A DNA stretch of 64,000 bases from Salmonella enterica subsp. houtenae serovar Houten (GCA_900478215.1 LS483478.1:1798001-1862000); one strand, 5' to 3'. Positions 27,551 through 36,868 are shown, numbered from the stretch's first letter. The notes: generated from the sequence alone by a model not told the origin. Program-made: numbers and translations.

Positions 27551-28102
27551 ATGACGGTGCAGCAACCTAAAAGGCGGCCTCTGAGCCGCTATCTTAAAGA
27601 CTTTAAACACAGCCAGACGCATTGCGCGCATTGTCACAAACTACTCGACCGCATTACGCTGGTTCACCGTGGCAAGATCGTTAATAAAATCGCTATTTCA
27701 CAGCTGGATATGTTACTTGACGACGCTGCCTGGCAGCGGGAGCAAAAAGAGTGGGTGGCGCTGTGTCGCTTTTGCGGTGATTTGCACTGTAAAAAACAGA
27801 GCGATTTTTTCGATATTATTGGTTTCAAACAATATTTGTTTGAACAAACCGAGATGAGCCACGGCACGGTGCGGGAATATGTGGTACGTCTGAGGCGTCT
27901 TGGCAACTATCTCAGCGAGCAAAACATCTCCCCCGATCTGCTGCAGGACGGTTTTCTTGACGAGAGCCTGGCGCCATGGTTGCCGGAAACCAGCACCAAT
28001 AATTACCGTATCGCACTGCGTAAATACCAGCAATATAAAGCGCATAAACAGATTGCGCCCAGACAGAAATCCCCCTTAACCGTCAGTTCTGATATATATT
28101 AA
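27551..28102 (+). CDS. fliZ: FliZ, regulator linking flagella and virulence/sigma-S genes
   Basis: FliZ (183 aa) is a DNA-binding protein resembling a tyrosine recombinase core-binding fold. In Salmonella it raises FlhDC activity through nlpC/ydiV repression and activates SPI-1 via HilD; in E. coli it antagonises sigma-S. It starts MTVQQPKRRPLSRYLKDFKH after an AGGAG. The N-terminal half has CAHCHK and CRFCGDLHC cysteine/histidine clusters. It is 58 bp after fliA, in the fliAZ operon. Confidence 0.94.
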   Translation: MTVQQPKRRPLSRYLKDFKHSQTHCAHCHKLLDRITLVHRGKIVNKIAISQLDMLLDDAAWQREQKEWVALCRFCGDLHCKKQSDFFDIIGFKQYLFEQTEMSHGTVREYVVRLRRLGNYLSEQNISPDLLQDGFLDESLAPWLPETSTNNYRIALRKYQQYKAHKQIAPRQKSPLTVSSDIY

Positions 28103-28249
28103 AAAAGAATAAGATGTAACAGAGTCGTGTTGGTGAAATGCGGCAAACCTTCTACATTAGGCTGAGTCCCCCCACAGGTTCGCGAGACGTGACGATGAGC
28201 CATGGCGGGACACAGTCTATGGTCATTAACGGCAATATTTGGGGTTACT

Positions 28250-29050
28250 ATGAAATTAGCACTGCTGGGACGTCAGGCTCTAATGGGAGTAATGGCTGTA
28301 GCGCTGGTTGCGGGAATGAGCGCGAAGAGCTTTGCCGATGAGGGTTTGCTGAACAAAGTTAAAGAACGCGGCACGCTGCTGGTAGGGCTGGAAGGAACCT
28401 ACCCGCCGTTTAGCTTTCAGGGCGACGACGGCAAATTAACCGGTTTTGAAGTGGACTTCGCCGAGGCGTTGGCAAAACATCTGGGCGTTAAAGCGTCGCT
28501 GAAGCCGACCAAATGGGACGGAATGTTGGCGTCGCTGGATTCTAAACGTATCGATGTGGTGATAAACCAGGTCACGATTTCCGACGTACGCAAGAAAAAA
28601 TATGATTTCTCTACGCCTTATACTGTCTCCGGCGTTCAGGCGCTGGTGAAAAAAGGGAATGAAGGCACGATCAAAACGGCTGCCGATCTGCAGGGCAAAA
28701 AAGTCGGCGTTGGGCTGGGTACTAACTATGAGGAGTGGCTACGTCAACATGTTCAGGGCGTGGATATCCGTACCTATGACGATGATCCTACAAAATACCA
28801 GGATCTGCGCGTAGGCCGTATTGACGCGATTTTAGTCGATCGTCTGGCGGCGCTGGATCTGGTGAAAAAAACCAAAGGTACGCTGGCCGTCACCGGGGAT
28901 GCGTTTTCGCGTCAGGAGTCCGGCGTTGCGTTACGTAAAGGCAACGAAGATTTGCTCAAGGCGGTAAATAACGCCATTGCGGAAATGCAAAAAGATGGCA
29001 CCTTAAAAACGCTCTCTGAAAAATGGTTTGGCGCTGACGTGACTCACTAA
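28250..29050 (+). CDS. tcyJ: TcyJ (FliY), periplasmic cystine-binding protein
   Basis: TcyJ captures L-cystine (and relatives such as diaminopimelate) for the TcyLN ABC importer. The 266-residue precursor has a signal peptide ending AKSFA before DEGLLNK, and a solute-binding fold typical of polar amino acid receptors (GTLLVGLEGTYPPFSFQGDD near the mature start). The ATG at 28250 has GGGG upstream; the frame opens 16 codons earlier without conservation. The older name fliY reflects position, not a flagellar role. A palindrome and an intrinsic terminator follow. Confidence 0.95.
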   Translation: MKLALLGRQALMGVMAVALVAGMSAKSFADEGLLNKVKERGTLLVGLEGTYPPFSFQGDDGKLTGFEVDFAEALAKHLGVKASLKPTKWDGMLASLDSKRIDVVINQVTISDVRKKKYDFSTPYTVSGVQALVKKGNEGTIKTAADLQGKKVGVGLGTNYEEWLRQHVQGVDIRTYDDDPTKYQDLRVGRIDAILVDRLAALDLVKKTKGTLAVTGDAFSRQESGVALRKGNEDLLKAVNNAIAEMQKDGTLKTLSEKWFGADVTH

Positions 29051-29059
29051 TTCTCTATG

Positions 29060-29089
29060 TTGCCCGGCAGGCAGAACGCCGCCGGGCAA
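29060..29089 (+). repeat. REP-like palindrome after tcyJ
   Basis: A perfect 9-bp inverted repeat TTGCCCGGC / GCCGGGCAA with a 12-nt loop lies 9 nt after the tcyJ stop. It resembles REP units that stabilise mRNA 3' ends. Confidence 0.6.
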
Positions 29090-29118
29090 TACCAACCTCA
29101 TACTATGTCAGCAAACGG

Positions 29119-29143
29119 AGGCGCGTTCATCGGCGCCTTTTTT
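29119..29143 (+). terminator. Rho-independent terminator between tcyJ and dcyD
   Basis: The stem AGGCGC/GCGCCT (29119-29124 with 29133-29138) with an 8-nt loop leads into six T. It should reduce read-through, giving more binding protein than transporter. Confidence 0.8.
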
Positions 29144-29203
29144 ATTTCCGTTGGATCAACGTGCATAATAAAAAGAACACACCACAACGTTACCGGAGGC
29201 TTA

Positions 29204-30190
29204 ATGCCACTACATCACTTAACGCGCTTCCCTCGTCTGGAGTTTATCGGCGCGCCGACCCCGCTCGAATACCTGCCGCGATTGTCTGATTATCTTGGTC
29301 GTGAGATTTACATTAAGCGCGATGACGTTACGCCCATTGCGATGGGCGGCAATAAACTGCGTAAGCTGGAGTTTCTGGTGGCCGATGCGCTGCGAGAAGG
29401 GGCGGATACGCTGATAACCGCAGGGGCGATTCAGTCGAACCATGTCCGTCAGACGGCGGCGGTCGCGGCTAAACTGGGACTGCATTGCGTCGCTTTGCTG
29501 GAAAATCCAATGGGTACCACCGCGGAAAATTACCTGACGAATGGTAATCGCCTGTTACTGGATTTATTTAATACGCAAATTGAGATGTGCGATGCGCTGA
29601 CCGATCCGGATGCGCAGCTGCAAACGCTGGCGACGCGCATTGAAGCGCAAGGGTTCAGGCCCTATGTGATTCCTGTCGGCGGCTCCAGCGCGCTGGGCGC
29701 AATGGGATATGTAGAGAGCGCCCTGGAAATCGCGCAGCAGTGTGAAGACGTCGTCGGGCTATCTTCGGTGGTGGTGGCCTCCGGTAGCGCCGGAACGCAC
29801 GCCGGGTTAGCTGTCGGGCTGGAACATCTGATGCCTGAGGTCAAACTGATTGGCGTGACCGTTTCACGTTCTGTCGCCGAGCAGAAACCAAAAGTGGTTG
29901 CCTTGCAGCAGGCTATTGCCGGTCAGCTGGCGCTGACCGCGACGGCGGATATTCATTTATGGGATGACTATTTTGCCCCTGGTTACGGCGTGCCAAATGA
30001 GGCGGGGATGGAGGCGGTGAAACTGCTGGCGAGCCTGGAGGGTGTATTGCTGGACCCGGTCTATACTGGCAAAGCGATGGCGGGTCTGATAGACGGCATC
30101 AGCCAGAAACGCTTTAACGATGACGGGCCGATCCTCTTTATGCACACCGGTGGGGCGCCTGCGCTGTTTGCCTACCATCCTCATGTATAA
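29204..30190 (+). CDS. dcyD: DcyD, D-cysteine desulfhydrase
   Basis: This PLP enzyme breaks D-cysteine into pyruvate, sulfide and ammonia. The 328-residue protein belongs to the ACC deaminase/D-cysteine desulfhydrase family. The PLP lysine sits in IAMGGNKLRKLEF (near residue 51), a Ser/Asn motif follows in GAIQSNHVRQTAA, and the phosphate-binding loop is ASGSAGTHAG. ATG 29204 follows a GGAGG and gives the known length. It precedes the cystine importer genes by 20 bp, consistent with use of imported sulfur amino acids and detoxification. Confidence 0.95.
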   Translation: MPLHHLTRFPRLEFIGAPTPLEYLPRLSDYLGREIYIKRDDVTPIAMGGNKLRKLEFLVADALREGADTLITAGAIQSNHVRQTAAVAAKLGLHCVALLENPMGTTAENYLTNGNRLLLDLFNTQIEMCDALTDPDAQLQTLATRIEAQGFRPYVIPVGGSSALGAMGYVESALEIAQQCEDVVGLSSVVVASGSAGTHAGLAVGLEHLMPEVKLIGVTVSRSVAEQKPKVVALQQAIAGQLALTATADIHLWDDYFAPGYGVPNEAGMEAVKLLASLEGVLLDPVYTGKAMAGLIDGISQKRFNDDGPILFMHTGGAPALFAYHPHV

Positions 30191-30210
30191 CCTCCAGGTA
30201 ATCAACGCGA

Positions 30211-30879
30211 ATGCAAGAAAGTATCCAACTGGTTATTGAATCACTGCCGTATTTGCTTAAAGGCGCCGTATTTACCCTGCAACTGAGTATTGGCGGTATG
30301 TTTTTCGGCTTGCTACTGGGATTTGTACTGGCGCTGATGCGGATGTCGCCGTTATGGCCGGTTCGCTGGCTGGCGCGCTTTTATATCTCGATTTTTCGCG
30401 GTACGCCGCTTATCGCCCAGTTATTTATGATCTATTACGGCTTGCCGCAATTTGGTATTGAGCTGGATCCTATCCCGGCGGCGATGATTGGTTTATCGCT
30501 CAATACTGCGGCTTACACGTCTGAGACGCTGCGTGCGGCGATCTCCGCTATCGACAAGGGGCAATGGGAAGCGGCGGCGAGCATCGGCATGACGCCGTGG
30601 CAGACGCTACGCCGCGCTATTTTGCCGCAGGCTGCTCGCGTTGCGCTTCCGCCGTTGAGCAACAGCTTTATCAGCCTGGTGAAAGATACGTCGCTCGCCG
30701 CGACGATTCAGGTGCCAGAGTTGTTCCGCCAGGCGCAGTTAATTACCTCGCGAACGCTGGAGGTGTTTACCATGTATCTGGCCGCGTCGTTAATCTACTG
30801 GGTAATGGCGACCGTCTTATCGGCACTGCAAAACTATTTTGAAAACCAGCTTAACCGCCAGGAGAGAGAGCCAAAATGA
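30211..30879 (+). CDS. tcyL: TcyL (YecS), cystine ABC transporter permease
   Basis: TcyL is the membrane subunit of the cystine importer. The 222-residue protein has about five helices and the EAA loop (EAAASIGMTPWQTLRRAILP) that contacts the ATPase. It belongs to the HisMQ-type polar amino acid permeases. It lies 20 bp after dcyD and overlaps tcyN by 4 bp. Confidence 0.95.
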   Translation: MQESIQLVIESLPYLLKGAVFTLQLSIGGMFFGLLLGFVLALMRMSPLWPVRWLARFYISIFRGTPLIAQLFMIYYGLPQFGIELDPIPAAMIGLSLNTAAYTSETLRAAISAIDKGQWEAAASIGMTPWQTLRRAILPQAARVALPPLSNSFISLVKDTSLAATIQVPELFRQAQLITSRTLEVFTMYLAASLIYWVMATVLSALQNYFENQLNRQEREPK

Positions 30880-31628
30880 GTGCGATCGAAGTCACCAACC
30901 TGGTCAAAAAATTTCATGGTCAAACGGTGTTGCACGGTATCGACCTTGAGGTGAAGCCCGGAGAAGTCATCGCCATTATTGGCCCGAGCGGCTCAGGGAA
31001 GACAACGTTATTACGCAGTATTAACCTGCTGGAACAACCAGAGGCGGGCACCATTAAAGTGGGCGACATTGTCATCGATACCGCCCGCCCATTAAGCCAG
31101 CAAAAAGGGCTGATTCGCCAGTTGCGCCAGCATGTCGGCTTTGTCTTTCAGAGTTTTAATCTGTTCCCGCATCGTACTGTGCTGGAAAATATCATTGAAG
31201 GTCCAGTGATTGTAAAGGGGGAGCCGAAAGCCGATGCGACGGCGCTGGCGCGAGAACTGTTAGCCAAAGTCGGATTAGCCGGAAAAGAAACCAGCTATCC
31301 GCGGCGCTTGTCGGGTGGGCAACAGCAGCGCGTGGCGATTGCGCGCGCGCTGGCGATGCGCCCGGAAGTGATTCTGTTTGATGAACCCACTTCCGCGCTT
31401 GATCCTGAATTAGTCGGCGAGGTGCTTAATACGATTCGTCAGCTGGCGCAGGAAAAGCGCACAATGGTGATTGTCACTCACGAAATGGGCTTTGCGCGCG
31501 ATGTGGCTGACCGGGCAATATTTATGGATCAAGGACGAATTGTCGAGCAGGGACCTGCGAAAACTTTATTCGCCAATCCTCAGCATCCGCGTACCCGCCA
31601 GTTCCTTGAGAAATTTTTAATGCAGTAG
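30876..31628 (+). CDS. tcyN: TcyN (YecC), cystine ABC transporter ATPase
   Basis: TcyN powers cystine uptake with TcyL and TcyJ. The 250-residue protein has Walker A GPSGSGKTT (near residue 36), the Q-loop FVFQSFNLFPH, the signature LSGGQQQRVAIARAL, Walker B EVILFDEPTSALDP, and the switch His in VIVTHEMGFA. The start overlaps the tcyL stop in an ATGA arrangement, showing coupled translation. Confidence 0.96.
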   Translation: MSAIEVTNLVKKFHGQTVLHGIDLEVKPGEVIAIIGPSGSGKTTLLRSINLLEQPEAGTIKVGDIVIDTARPLSQQKGLIRQLRQHVGFVFQSFNLFPHRTVLENIIEGPVIVKGEPKADATALARELLAKVGLAGKETSYPRRLSGGQQQRVAIARALAMRPEVILFDEPTSALDPELVGEVLNTIRQLAQEKRTMVIVTHEMGFARDVADRAIFMDQGRIVEQGPAKTLFANPQHPRTRQFLEKFLMQ

Positions 31629-31640
31629 TTCACGTTAACG

Positions 31641-31670
31641 CTCGCCCGAATTAACTGCGATTCGGGCGAG
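31641..31670 (+). terminator. Hairpin after tcyN
   Basis: A perfect 10-bp stem CTCGCCCGAA/TTCGGGCGAG with a 10-nt loop lies 12 nt past the tcyN stop. No T-run follows, so it may protect the 3' end rather than terminate alone. Confidence 0.55.
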
Positions 31671-31857
31671 TGCAGTGAATAATTATAGAGTAATGCTGCC
31701 AGAGTATTAACTCTTGCTCAGGCGTAAGCCGAAAAAGTGTAATGCCGCTCAAGTATTCTATGATCCGTCCGATATTTTTATATATAAATGCTAGTTATGT
31801 GTTAATTTGAATCATTCACAATAATGATTATCAATATCAAAGGCGTGACCATAAAAT

Positions 31858-32580
31858 ATGCAGGGAAATGATTTCTTCACCTGGCGACGCGCAATGCTGT
31901 TACGCTTTCAGGAGATAGCGACCGCAGAGGAGGTTTATACTGAATTACAGTATCAGACACAGCGGCTGGAATTTGATTATTATTCGCTGTGTGTCCGCCA
32001 TCCCGTACCCTTTACCCGACCTAAAATATCGCTTCGCACCACTTATCCCCAGGCGTGGGTAACGCATTACCAGTCCGAAAACTATATTGCAATCGATCCG
32101 GTATTAAAGCCGGAAAATTTCAGGCAGGGCCATTTACATTGGGATGACGTGCTATTTCATGAAGCGCAGGCAATGTGGGATGCCGCCCAGCGTTTCGGAT
32201 TACGCAGAGGCGTAACCCAGTGTGTGATGTTGCCGAACCGGGCGCTGGGCTTTTTGTCTGTCTCTCGTGGCAGTCTGCGTTGCTCCTCGTTTACCTACGA
32301 TGAAGTGGAGCTGAGGTTGCAACTGCTGGCGCGGGAGAGCCTTTCGGCGCTGACAAGACTGGAAGACGACATGGTGATGGCGCCGGAGATGCGTTTCAGT
32401 AAACGTGAGAAAGAGATTCTGAAGTGGACGGCGGAGGGGAAGACCTCATCGGAGATCGCTATTATTCTGTCGATTTCTGAAAATACGGTTAACTTTCATC
32501 AGAAAAACATGCAAAAGAAATTCAATGCGCCGAATAAAACGCAGATTGCCTGCTACGCTGCGGCGACAGGTCTGATATGA
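31858..32580 (+). CDS. sdiA: SdiA, LuxR-type acyl-homoserine lactone receptor
   Basis: SdiA senses N-acyl homoserine lactones made by other bacteria (Salmonella makes none) and controls genes such as rck and srgE. The 240-residue protein has an N-terminal autoinducer-binding domain (about 1-165, with the conserved WVTHYQSENYIAIDPVL and LGFLSVSRG) and a C-terminal LuxR helix-turn-helix (SKREKEILKWTAEGKTSSEI, then SENTVNFHQKNMQKKF). It begins with an ATG at 31858. In E. coli it is monocistronic beside yecF, as here. Confidence 0.96.
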   Translation: MQGNDFFTWRRAMLLRFQEIATAEEVYTELQYQTQRLEFDYYSLCVRHPVPFTRPKISLRTTYPQAWVTHYQSENYIAIDPVLKPENFRQGHLHWDDVLFHEAQAMWDAAQRFGLRRGVTQCVMLPNRALGFLSVSRGSLRCSSFTYDEVELRLQLLARESLSALTRLEDDMVMAPEMRFSKREKEILKWTAEGKTSSEIAIILSISENTVNFHQKNMQKKFNAPNKTQIACYAAATGLI

Positions 32581-32610
32581 CGCGTTGGCGATTCTTCGCG
32601 CCAGACGCGA

Positions 32611-32646
32611 AACCGGCTGAAAGCGATGCTGACAGCCGGTTTTTTA
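32611..32646 (+). terminator. Rho-independent terminator of sdiA
   Basis: AACCGGCTG/CAGCCGGTT forms a perfect 9-bp stem (13-nt loop) followed by TTTTTT. It ends exactly before the yecF stop on the other strand. Confidence 0.88.
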
Positions 32647-32871
32647 CTACTGGCGGTAAGCCTGTTTAATTTGCTTAACCGTGCTGGAAAATACCGCCGC
32701 TTGTGCTTCATCATCCATCTGCGCGATCTGTTTTTCCATTTTAAGAATCACGCGCCCTGCATCGGCCTGGCCCATCGCCTGCAGCATCAGCGTTAACATG
32801 GCTTTCAGGCAGTTGACTTCAGTAGCCAGTTCTTGATTATTCTCAGCGGTGGAAAAATCAGGCGTACTCAT
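32647..32871 (-). CDS. yecF: YecF, small DUF2594 protein
   Basis: This 74-residue cytoplasmic protein is mostly helical (LATEVNCLKAMLTLMLQAMG). It matches E. coli YecF (DUF2594). Function is unknown. It is convergent with sdiA and divergent from uvrY. The start has AGGAAAATAA just upstream. Confidence 0.88.
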   Translation of the reverse strand: MSTPDFSTAENNQELATEVNCLKAMLTLMLQAMGQADAGRVILKMEKQIAQMDDEAQAAVFSSTVKQIKQAYRQ

Positions 32872-33326
32872 TTATTTTCCTCGTTATGTTTCAGTGAAAA
32901 TGTGCGATAGCAGATGTTAAGGCGGCGGAGTATACCATAAGCTGCACTAAAAATAGCAGTGGTTGTTTTTTGATCAGAAAGTTTACTCATAAAATAAACG
33001 TTGCCGCGTAATGCATATATTTTCTTCATTCTTTGTTTATTCTGCGTATTTCACTCGTTAATTATTGTTACAAAGTTGGTTTCCTAATTAGTGTTTAGAC
33101 AGCGGAACGTGAAGTTTTTGTCACTAATATGAAATATCTGAGCGGGGCAGCGCCGCCTGAAGGGCTACAGCACTAGCGGTTTGCGCGTGATGTACAACAT
33201 AATTTCCAAAAACGAGAGCAAAATCGAACACCCGGCGTTTTTTTACGTTTTAAAGTTGAGATAAAACCAGCTAATATAAGGACGATTAACTATCAGTAGC
33301 GTTATCCCTATTCTGGAGATATTCCT
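32872..33326. promoter_or_regulatory. 455-bp yecF-uvrY divergent intergenic region
   Basis: This long, AT-rich gap contains the promoters of yecF and uvrY. In E. coli uvrY transcription responds to SdiA, LexA and CsrA-linked inputs, so regulator sites are expected. I see no open gene, no clear repeat and no intrinsic terminator within it. A GGAGAT sequence at 33315-33320 is the uvrY ribosome-binding site. Confidence 0.5.
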
Positions 33327-33983
33327 TTGATCAACGTTCTTCTTGTTGATGACCATGAACTGGTGCGCGCAGGGATACGACGCATTCTTGAAGATATAAA
33401 GGGCATTAAAGTTGTCGGTGAAGCGTGCTGCGGAGAAGATGCGGTAAAATGGTGCCGTACTAACGCCGTTGACGTCGTGCTGATGGATATGAACATGCCT
33501 GGTATCGGTGGCCTTGAGGCGACGCGCAAAATTGCCCGATCGACAGCGGATATTAAAGTGATTATGCTGACTGTTCATACGGAAAACCCGTTGCCCGCCA
33601 AAGTGATGCAGGCTGGCGCTGCAGGCTATCTCAGCAAAGGCGCCGCGCCTCAGGAGGTGGTGAACGCTATTCGTTCGGTGTATACCGGACAACGCTATAT
33701 CGCTTCCGATATTGCTCAGCAGATGGCGCTCAGTCAGATCGAGCCTGCAAAAACGGAAACGCCGTTCGCCAGTTTGTCTGAACGCGAGTTGCAGATTATG
33801 CTGATGATCACCAAAGGTCAGAAGGTCAATGAGATTTCAGAACAGCTGAATCTCAGTCCTAAAACGGTGAACAGCTATCGCTATCGTATGTTCAGTAAAT
33901 TAAACATTCATGGTGATGTTGAGCTGACTCACCTGGCAATCCGCCATGGCCTGTGTAATGCGGAGACGTTAACCAGCCAGTGA
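33327..33983 (+). CDS. uvrY: UvrY/SirA, response regulator of the BarA two-component system
   Basis: UvrY, called SirA in Salmonella, is phosphorylated by BarA in response to short-chain carboxylates. It switches on csrB/csrC (relieving CsrA) and so influences SPI-1 and motility. The 218-residue protein has a receiver domain with Asp8-Asp9, phospho-acceptor Asp54 (VVLMDMNMPG) and Lys104 region YLSKGAAP, plus a LuxR helix-turn-helix (SLSERELQIMLMITKGQKVN). The start is TTG at 33327 after GGAGAT. Its stop overlaps the uvrC GTG. Confidence 0.96.
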   Translation: MINVLLVDDHELVRAGIRRILEDIKGIKVVGEACCGEDAVKWCRTNAVDVVLMDMNMPGIGGLEATRKIARSTADIKVIMLTVHTENPLPAKVMQAGAAGYLSKGAAPQEVVNAIRSVYTGQRYIASDIAQQMALSQIEPAKTETPFASLSERELQIMLMITKGQKVNEISEQLNLSPKTVNSYRYRMFSKLNIHGDVELTHLAIRHGLCNAETLTSQ

Positions 33984-35812
33984 GTGAAATATTTGACGCA
34001 AAGGCGTTCCTGAAAACCGTTACCAGCCAACCCGGCGTCTATCGTATGTATGACGCCGGTGGCACGGTTATTTATGTCGGTAAAGCAAAAGACCTGAAAA
34101 AGCGTCTTTCCAGCTACTTTCGCAGCAACCTGGCTTCGCGTAAAACCGAAGCGTTAGTCGCGCAAATACAACATATTGATGTCACAGTCACGCATACCGA
34201 AACGGAAGCATTGTTGCTTGAACATAATTACATCAAGTTGTATCAACCGCGTTACAACGTTTTATTGCGTGATGATAAATCCTACCCTTTTATTTTTCTG
34301 AGCGGCGATACTCATCCGCGTCTGGCGATGCACCGTGGCGCCAAACATGCGAAAGGTGAGTACTTCGGTCCGTTTCCTAATGGCTATGCCGTGCGGGAAA
34401 CGCTGGCGCTGTTACAGAAAATTTTTCCTGTCCGCCAGTGCGAAAACAGCGTGTATCGCAACCGCTCGCGTCCTTGCCTGCAATACCAGATTGGCCGGTG
34501 CTTAGGCCCATGCGTTGCAGGACTGGTCAGCGAGGAGGAGTACGCGCGGCAGGTGGAGTATGTCCGGTTGTTTTTGTCCGGCAAGGACGACCAGGTCTTA
34601 ACACAGCTGATTGCCCGGATGGAAAAGGCCAGCCAGGAGCTGGCATTTGAAGAGGCGGCGCGTATTCGCGATCAGATCCAGGCGGTACGCCGGGTCACCG
34701 AGAGACAGTTTGTCTCCAATACGGGCGACGATCTTGACGTTATCGGCGTGGCTTTTGATGCCGGTATGGCCTGTGTGCATGTGCTGTTTATTCGCCAGGG
34801 TAAGGTGCTGGGCAGCCGTAGCTATTTTCCAAAAGTGCCTGGCGGTACGGAACTGGGCGAAGTGGTGGAAACCTTTGTCGGGCAGTTTTACCTGCAGGGG
34901 AGTCAGATGCGCACGCTACCGGGCGAGATACTACTCGATTTTAATCTGAGCGATAAAACACTGCTGGCCGACTCGTTGTCGGAACTTGCCGGACGGCGTA
35001 TTCATGTCCAGACAAAACCGCGCGGCGATCGCGCCCGTTATCTCAAGCTGGCGCGGACCAACGCGGCAACGGCCTTAACGACTAAACTTTCGCAGCAGTC
35101 CACCGTCACGCAGCGTTTGACTGCGCTGGCGGCGGTGTTAAAACTTCCTGCGGTCAAGCGGATGGAATGTTTTGACATCAGCCATACGATGGGGGAGCAA
35201 ACGGTCGCATCCTGCGTGGTATTTGACGCTAACGGGCCGTTACGCGCCGAATATCGACGTTATAATATCGCGGGCATCACGCCGGGCGATGATTATGCGG
35301 CGATGAATCAGGTGTTACGTCGACGTTATGGCAAGGCCATAGAAGAAAGTAAGATTCCGGACGTTATTCTGATCGACGGCGGAAAAGGGCAGCTCGCCCA
35401 GGCGAAAGCCGTTTTCGCTGAACTGGATGTTCCCTGGGATAAGCATCGCCCGTTGCTGCTTGGCGTTGCCAAAGGCGCGGACAGAAAAGCCGGACTGGAA
35501 ACGCTCTTTTTTGAACCGGAAGGCGAAGGGTTTAGCCTGCCGCCGGACTCGCCAGCGCTGCATGTCATTCAGCATATTCGCGATGAATCGCACGATCATG
35601 CGATCGGCGGGCACCGTAAAAAACGGGCGAAGGTAAAAAATACCAGTACGCTGGAAACTATTGAAGGTGTTGGACCAAAACGTCGCCAAATGCTGCTGAA
35701 ATATATGGGCGGTTTGCAAGGGCTACGTAACGCCAGCGTAGAGGAAATTGCAAAAGTGCCAGGTATTTCGCAAGGTCTGGCAGAAAAGATCTTCTGGTCG
35801 TTGAAACATTGA
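33980..35812 (+). CDS. uvrC: UvrC, excinuclease ABC subunit C
   Basis: UvrC makes the two DNA cuts flanking a lesion in nucleotide excision repair with UvrA and UvrB. The 610-residue protein has an N-terminal GIY-YIG nuclease (PGVYRMYDAGGTVIYVGKAK), a UVR coiled coil near 205-240 (LAFEEAARIRDQIQAVRRVT) that binds UvrB, a RNase H-like central nuclease (MECFDISHTMGE; ILIDGGKGQL), and C-terminal helix-hairpin-helix repeats (TIEGVGPKRRQMLLKYMGGL). The GTG start overlaps the uvrY stop (GTGA). Confidence 0.97.
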   Translation: MSEIFDAKAFLKTVTSQPGVYRMYDAGGTVIYVGKAKDLKKRLSSYFRSNLASRKTEALVAQIQHIDVTVTHTETEALLLEHNYIKLYQPRYNVLLRDDKSYPFIFLSGDTHPRLAMHRGAKHAKGEYFGPFPNGYAVRETLALLQKIFPVRQCENSVYRNRSRPCLQYQIGRCLGPCVAGLVSEEEYARQVEYVRLFLSGKDDQVLTQLIARMEKASQELAFEEAARIRDQIQAVRRVTERQFVSNTGDDLDVIGVAFDAGMACVHVLFIRQGKVLGSRSYFPKVPGGTELGEVVETFVGQFYLQGSQMRTLPGEILLDFNLSDKTLLADSLSELAGRRIHVQTKPRGDRARYLKLARTNAATALTTKLSQQSTVTQRLTALAAVLKLPAVKRMECFDISHTMGEQTVASCVVFDANGPLRAEYRRYNIAGITPGDDYAAMNQVLRRRYGKAIEESKIPDVILIDGGKGQLAQAKAVFAELDVPWDKHRPLLLGVAKGADRKAGLETLFFEPEGEGFSLPPDSPALHVIQHIRDESHDHAIGGHRKKRAKVKNTSTLETIEGVGPKRRQMLLKYMGGLQGLRNASVEEIAKVPGISQGLAEKIFWSLKH

Positions 35813-35868
35813 GGCCACTGTAGCAACATAGGGGTAATTTCACTGACAACAGATAGTTACCCGTCACT

Positions 35869-36417
35869 ATGCAATTTAATATCCCTACGTTGCTCACGCT
35901 GTTTCGCGTCATCCTGATTCCCTTCTTTGTCGTGGTGTTTTATTTGCCGTTCGCCTGGGCGCCGATGGTCAGCGCGCTGATTTTCTGTATTGCCGCTATT
36001 ACCGACTGGTTTGACGGCTTTCTGGCGCGACGCTGGAACCAGAGTACGCGTTTCGGCGCTTTCCTTGACCCCGTCGCCGACAAGGTGCTGGTGGCGATCG
36101 CCATGGTGCTGGTTACCGAGCATTATCATAGCTGGTGGGTGACGTTACCTGCGGCGACGATGATAGCCCGCGAAATTATTATCTCTGCTCTGCGTGAATG
36201 GATGGCGGAGCTGGGCAAACGCAGTAGTGTAGCGGTCTCCTGGATCGGTAAAGTCAAAACTACCGCGCAGATGGTAGCGTTGGCGTGGCTCTTGTGGCGT
36301 CCGAATATCTGGGTGGAGTATGCGGGGATCGCGCTTTTCTTTGTCGCAGCGGTGCTAACGTTGTGGTCCATGTTGCAATATTTGAGCGCTGCACGCGGAG
36401 ATTTGCTTGATCAGTGA
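35869..36417 (+). CDS. pgsA: PgsA, CDP-diacylglycerol-glycerol-3-phosphate phosphatidyltransferase
   Basis: PgsA makes phosphatidylglycerophosphate, the committed step to phosphatidylglycerol and cardiolipin. The 182-residue inner-membrane enzyme carries the complete CDP-alcohol phosphotransferase motif in DWFDGFLARRWNQSTRF followed by GAFLDPVADK, with all Asp residues present. About four to five hydrophobic helices are evident. It follows uvrC by 56 bp, the same order as E. coli, and precedes the tRNA cluster. Confidence 0.96.
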   Translation: MQFNIPTLLTLFRVILIPFFVVVFYLPFAWAPMVSALIFCIAAITDWFDGFLARRWNQSTRFGAFLDPVADKVLVAIAMVLVTEHYHSWWVTLPAATMIAREIIISALREWMAELGKRSSVAVSWIGKVKTTAQMVALAWLLWRPNIWVEYAGIALFFVAAVLTLWSMLQYLSAARGDLLDQ

Positions 36418-36467
36418 TCGTTTCGCCGCAAATTTCAGCAAACGATCGTGAGTGACGAAAAATATCG

Positions 36468-36495
36468 TTGACTCAGTGCGTCAGGTAAGTAGAAT
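36468..36495 (+). promoter_or_regulatory. Sigma-70 promoter of the glyW-cysT-leuZ tRNA operon
   Basis: TTGACT (36468-36473) and TAGAAT (36490-36495) lie 16 bp apart, followed by a GC-containing discriminator typical of stable-RNA promoters. It lies about 70 bp before the first tRNA. Confidence 0.8.
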
Positions 36496-36568
36496 GCAAC
36501 GCATCGAACGGCAGCACTGATTGTCAGACGATAATAAAATCAAGTGATTAACAAAGTTGCTTGATACT

Positions 36569-36644
<76 letters not shown>

Positions 36645-36696
36645 GTTTAAAAGCATTGGCGTAAAGCGGATGTTGGCTGAGAGGCCAAAAAAATTT

Positions 36697-36770
36697 GGCG
36701 CGTTAACAAAGCGGTTATGTAGCGGATTGCAAATCCGTCTAGTCCGGTTCGACTCCGGAACGCGCCTCCA
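36697..36770 (+). tRNA. cysT: tRNA-Cys (GCA)
   Basis: The 74-nt gene has acceptor stem GGCGCGT/ACGCGCC, anticodon GCA at 36729-36731, T-arm TTCGACT and encoded CCA. It lies 52 nt after glyW. Confidence 0.97.
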
Positions 36771-36781
36771 ATTTTTCCCGA

Positions 36782-36868
36782 GCCCGGATGGTGGAATCGG
36801 TAGACACAAGGGATTTAAAATCCCTCGGCGTTCGCGCTGTGCGGGTTCAAGTCCCGCTCCGGGTACCA
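36782..36868 (+). tRNA. leuZ: tRNA-Leu (TAA)
   Basis: The 87-nt class II tRNA has acceptor stem GCCCGGA/TCCGGGT, anticodon TAA at 36816-36818, a long variable arm (CGGCGTTCGCGCTG), T-arm TTCAAGT and encoded CCA. It is 11 nt after cysT. Its last 13 bases and 50 bp of flank are imperfectly repeated at 39048-39110. Confidence 0.97.
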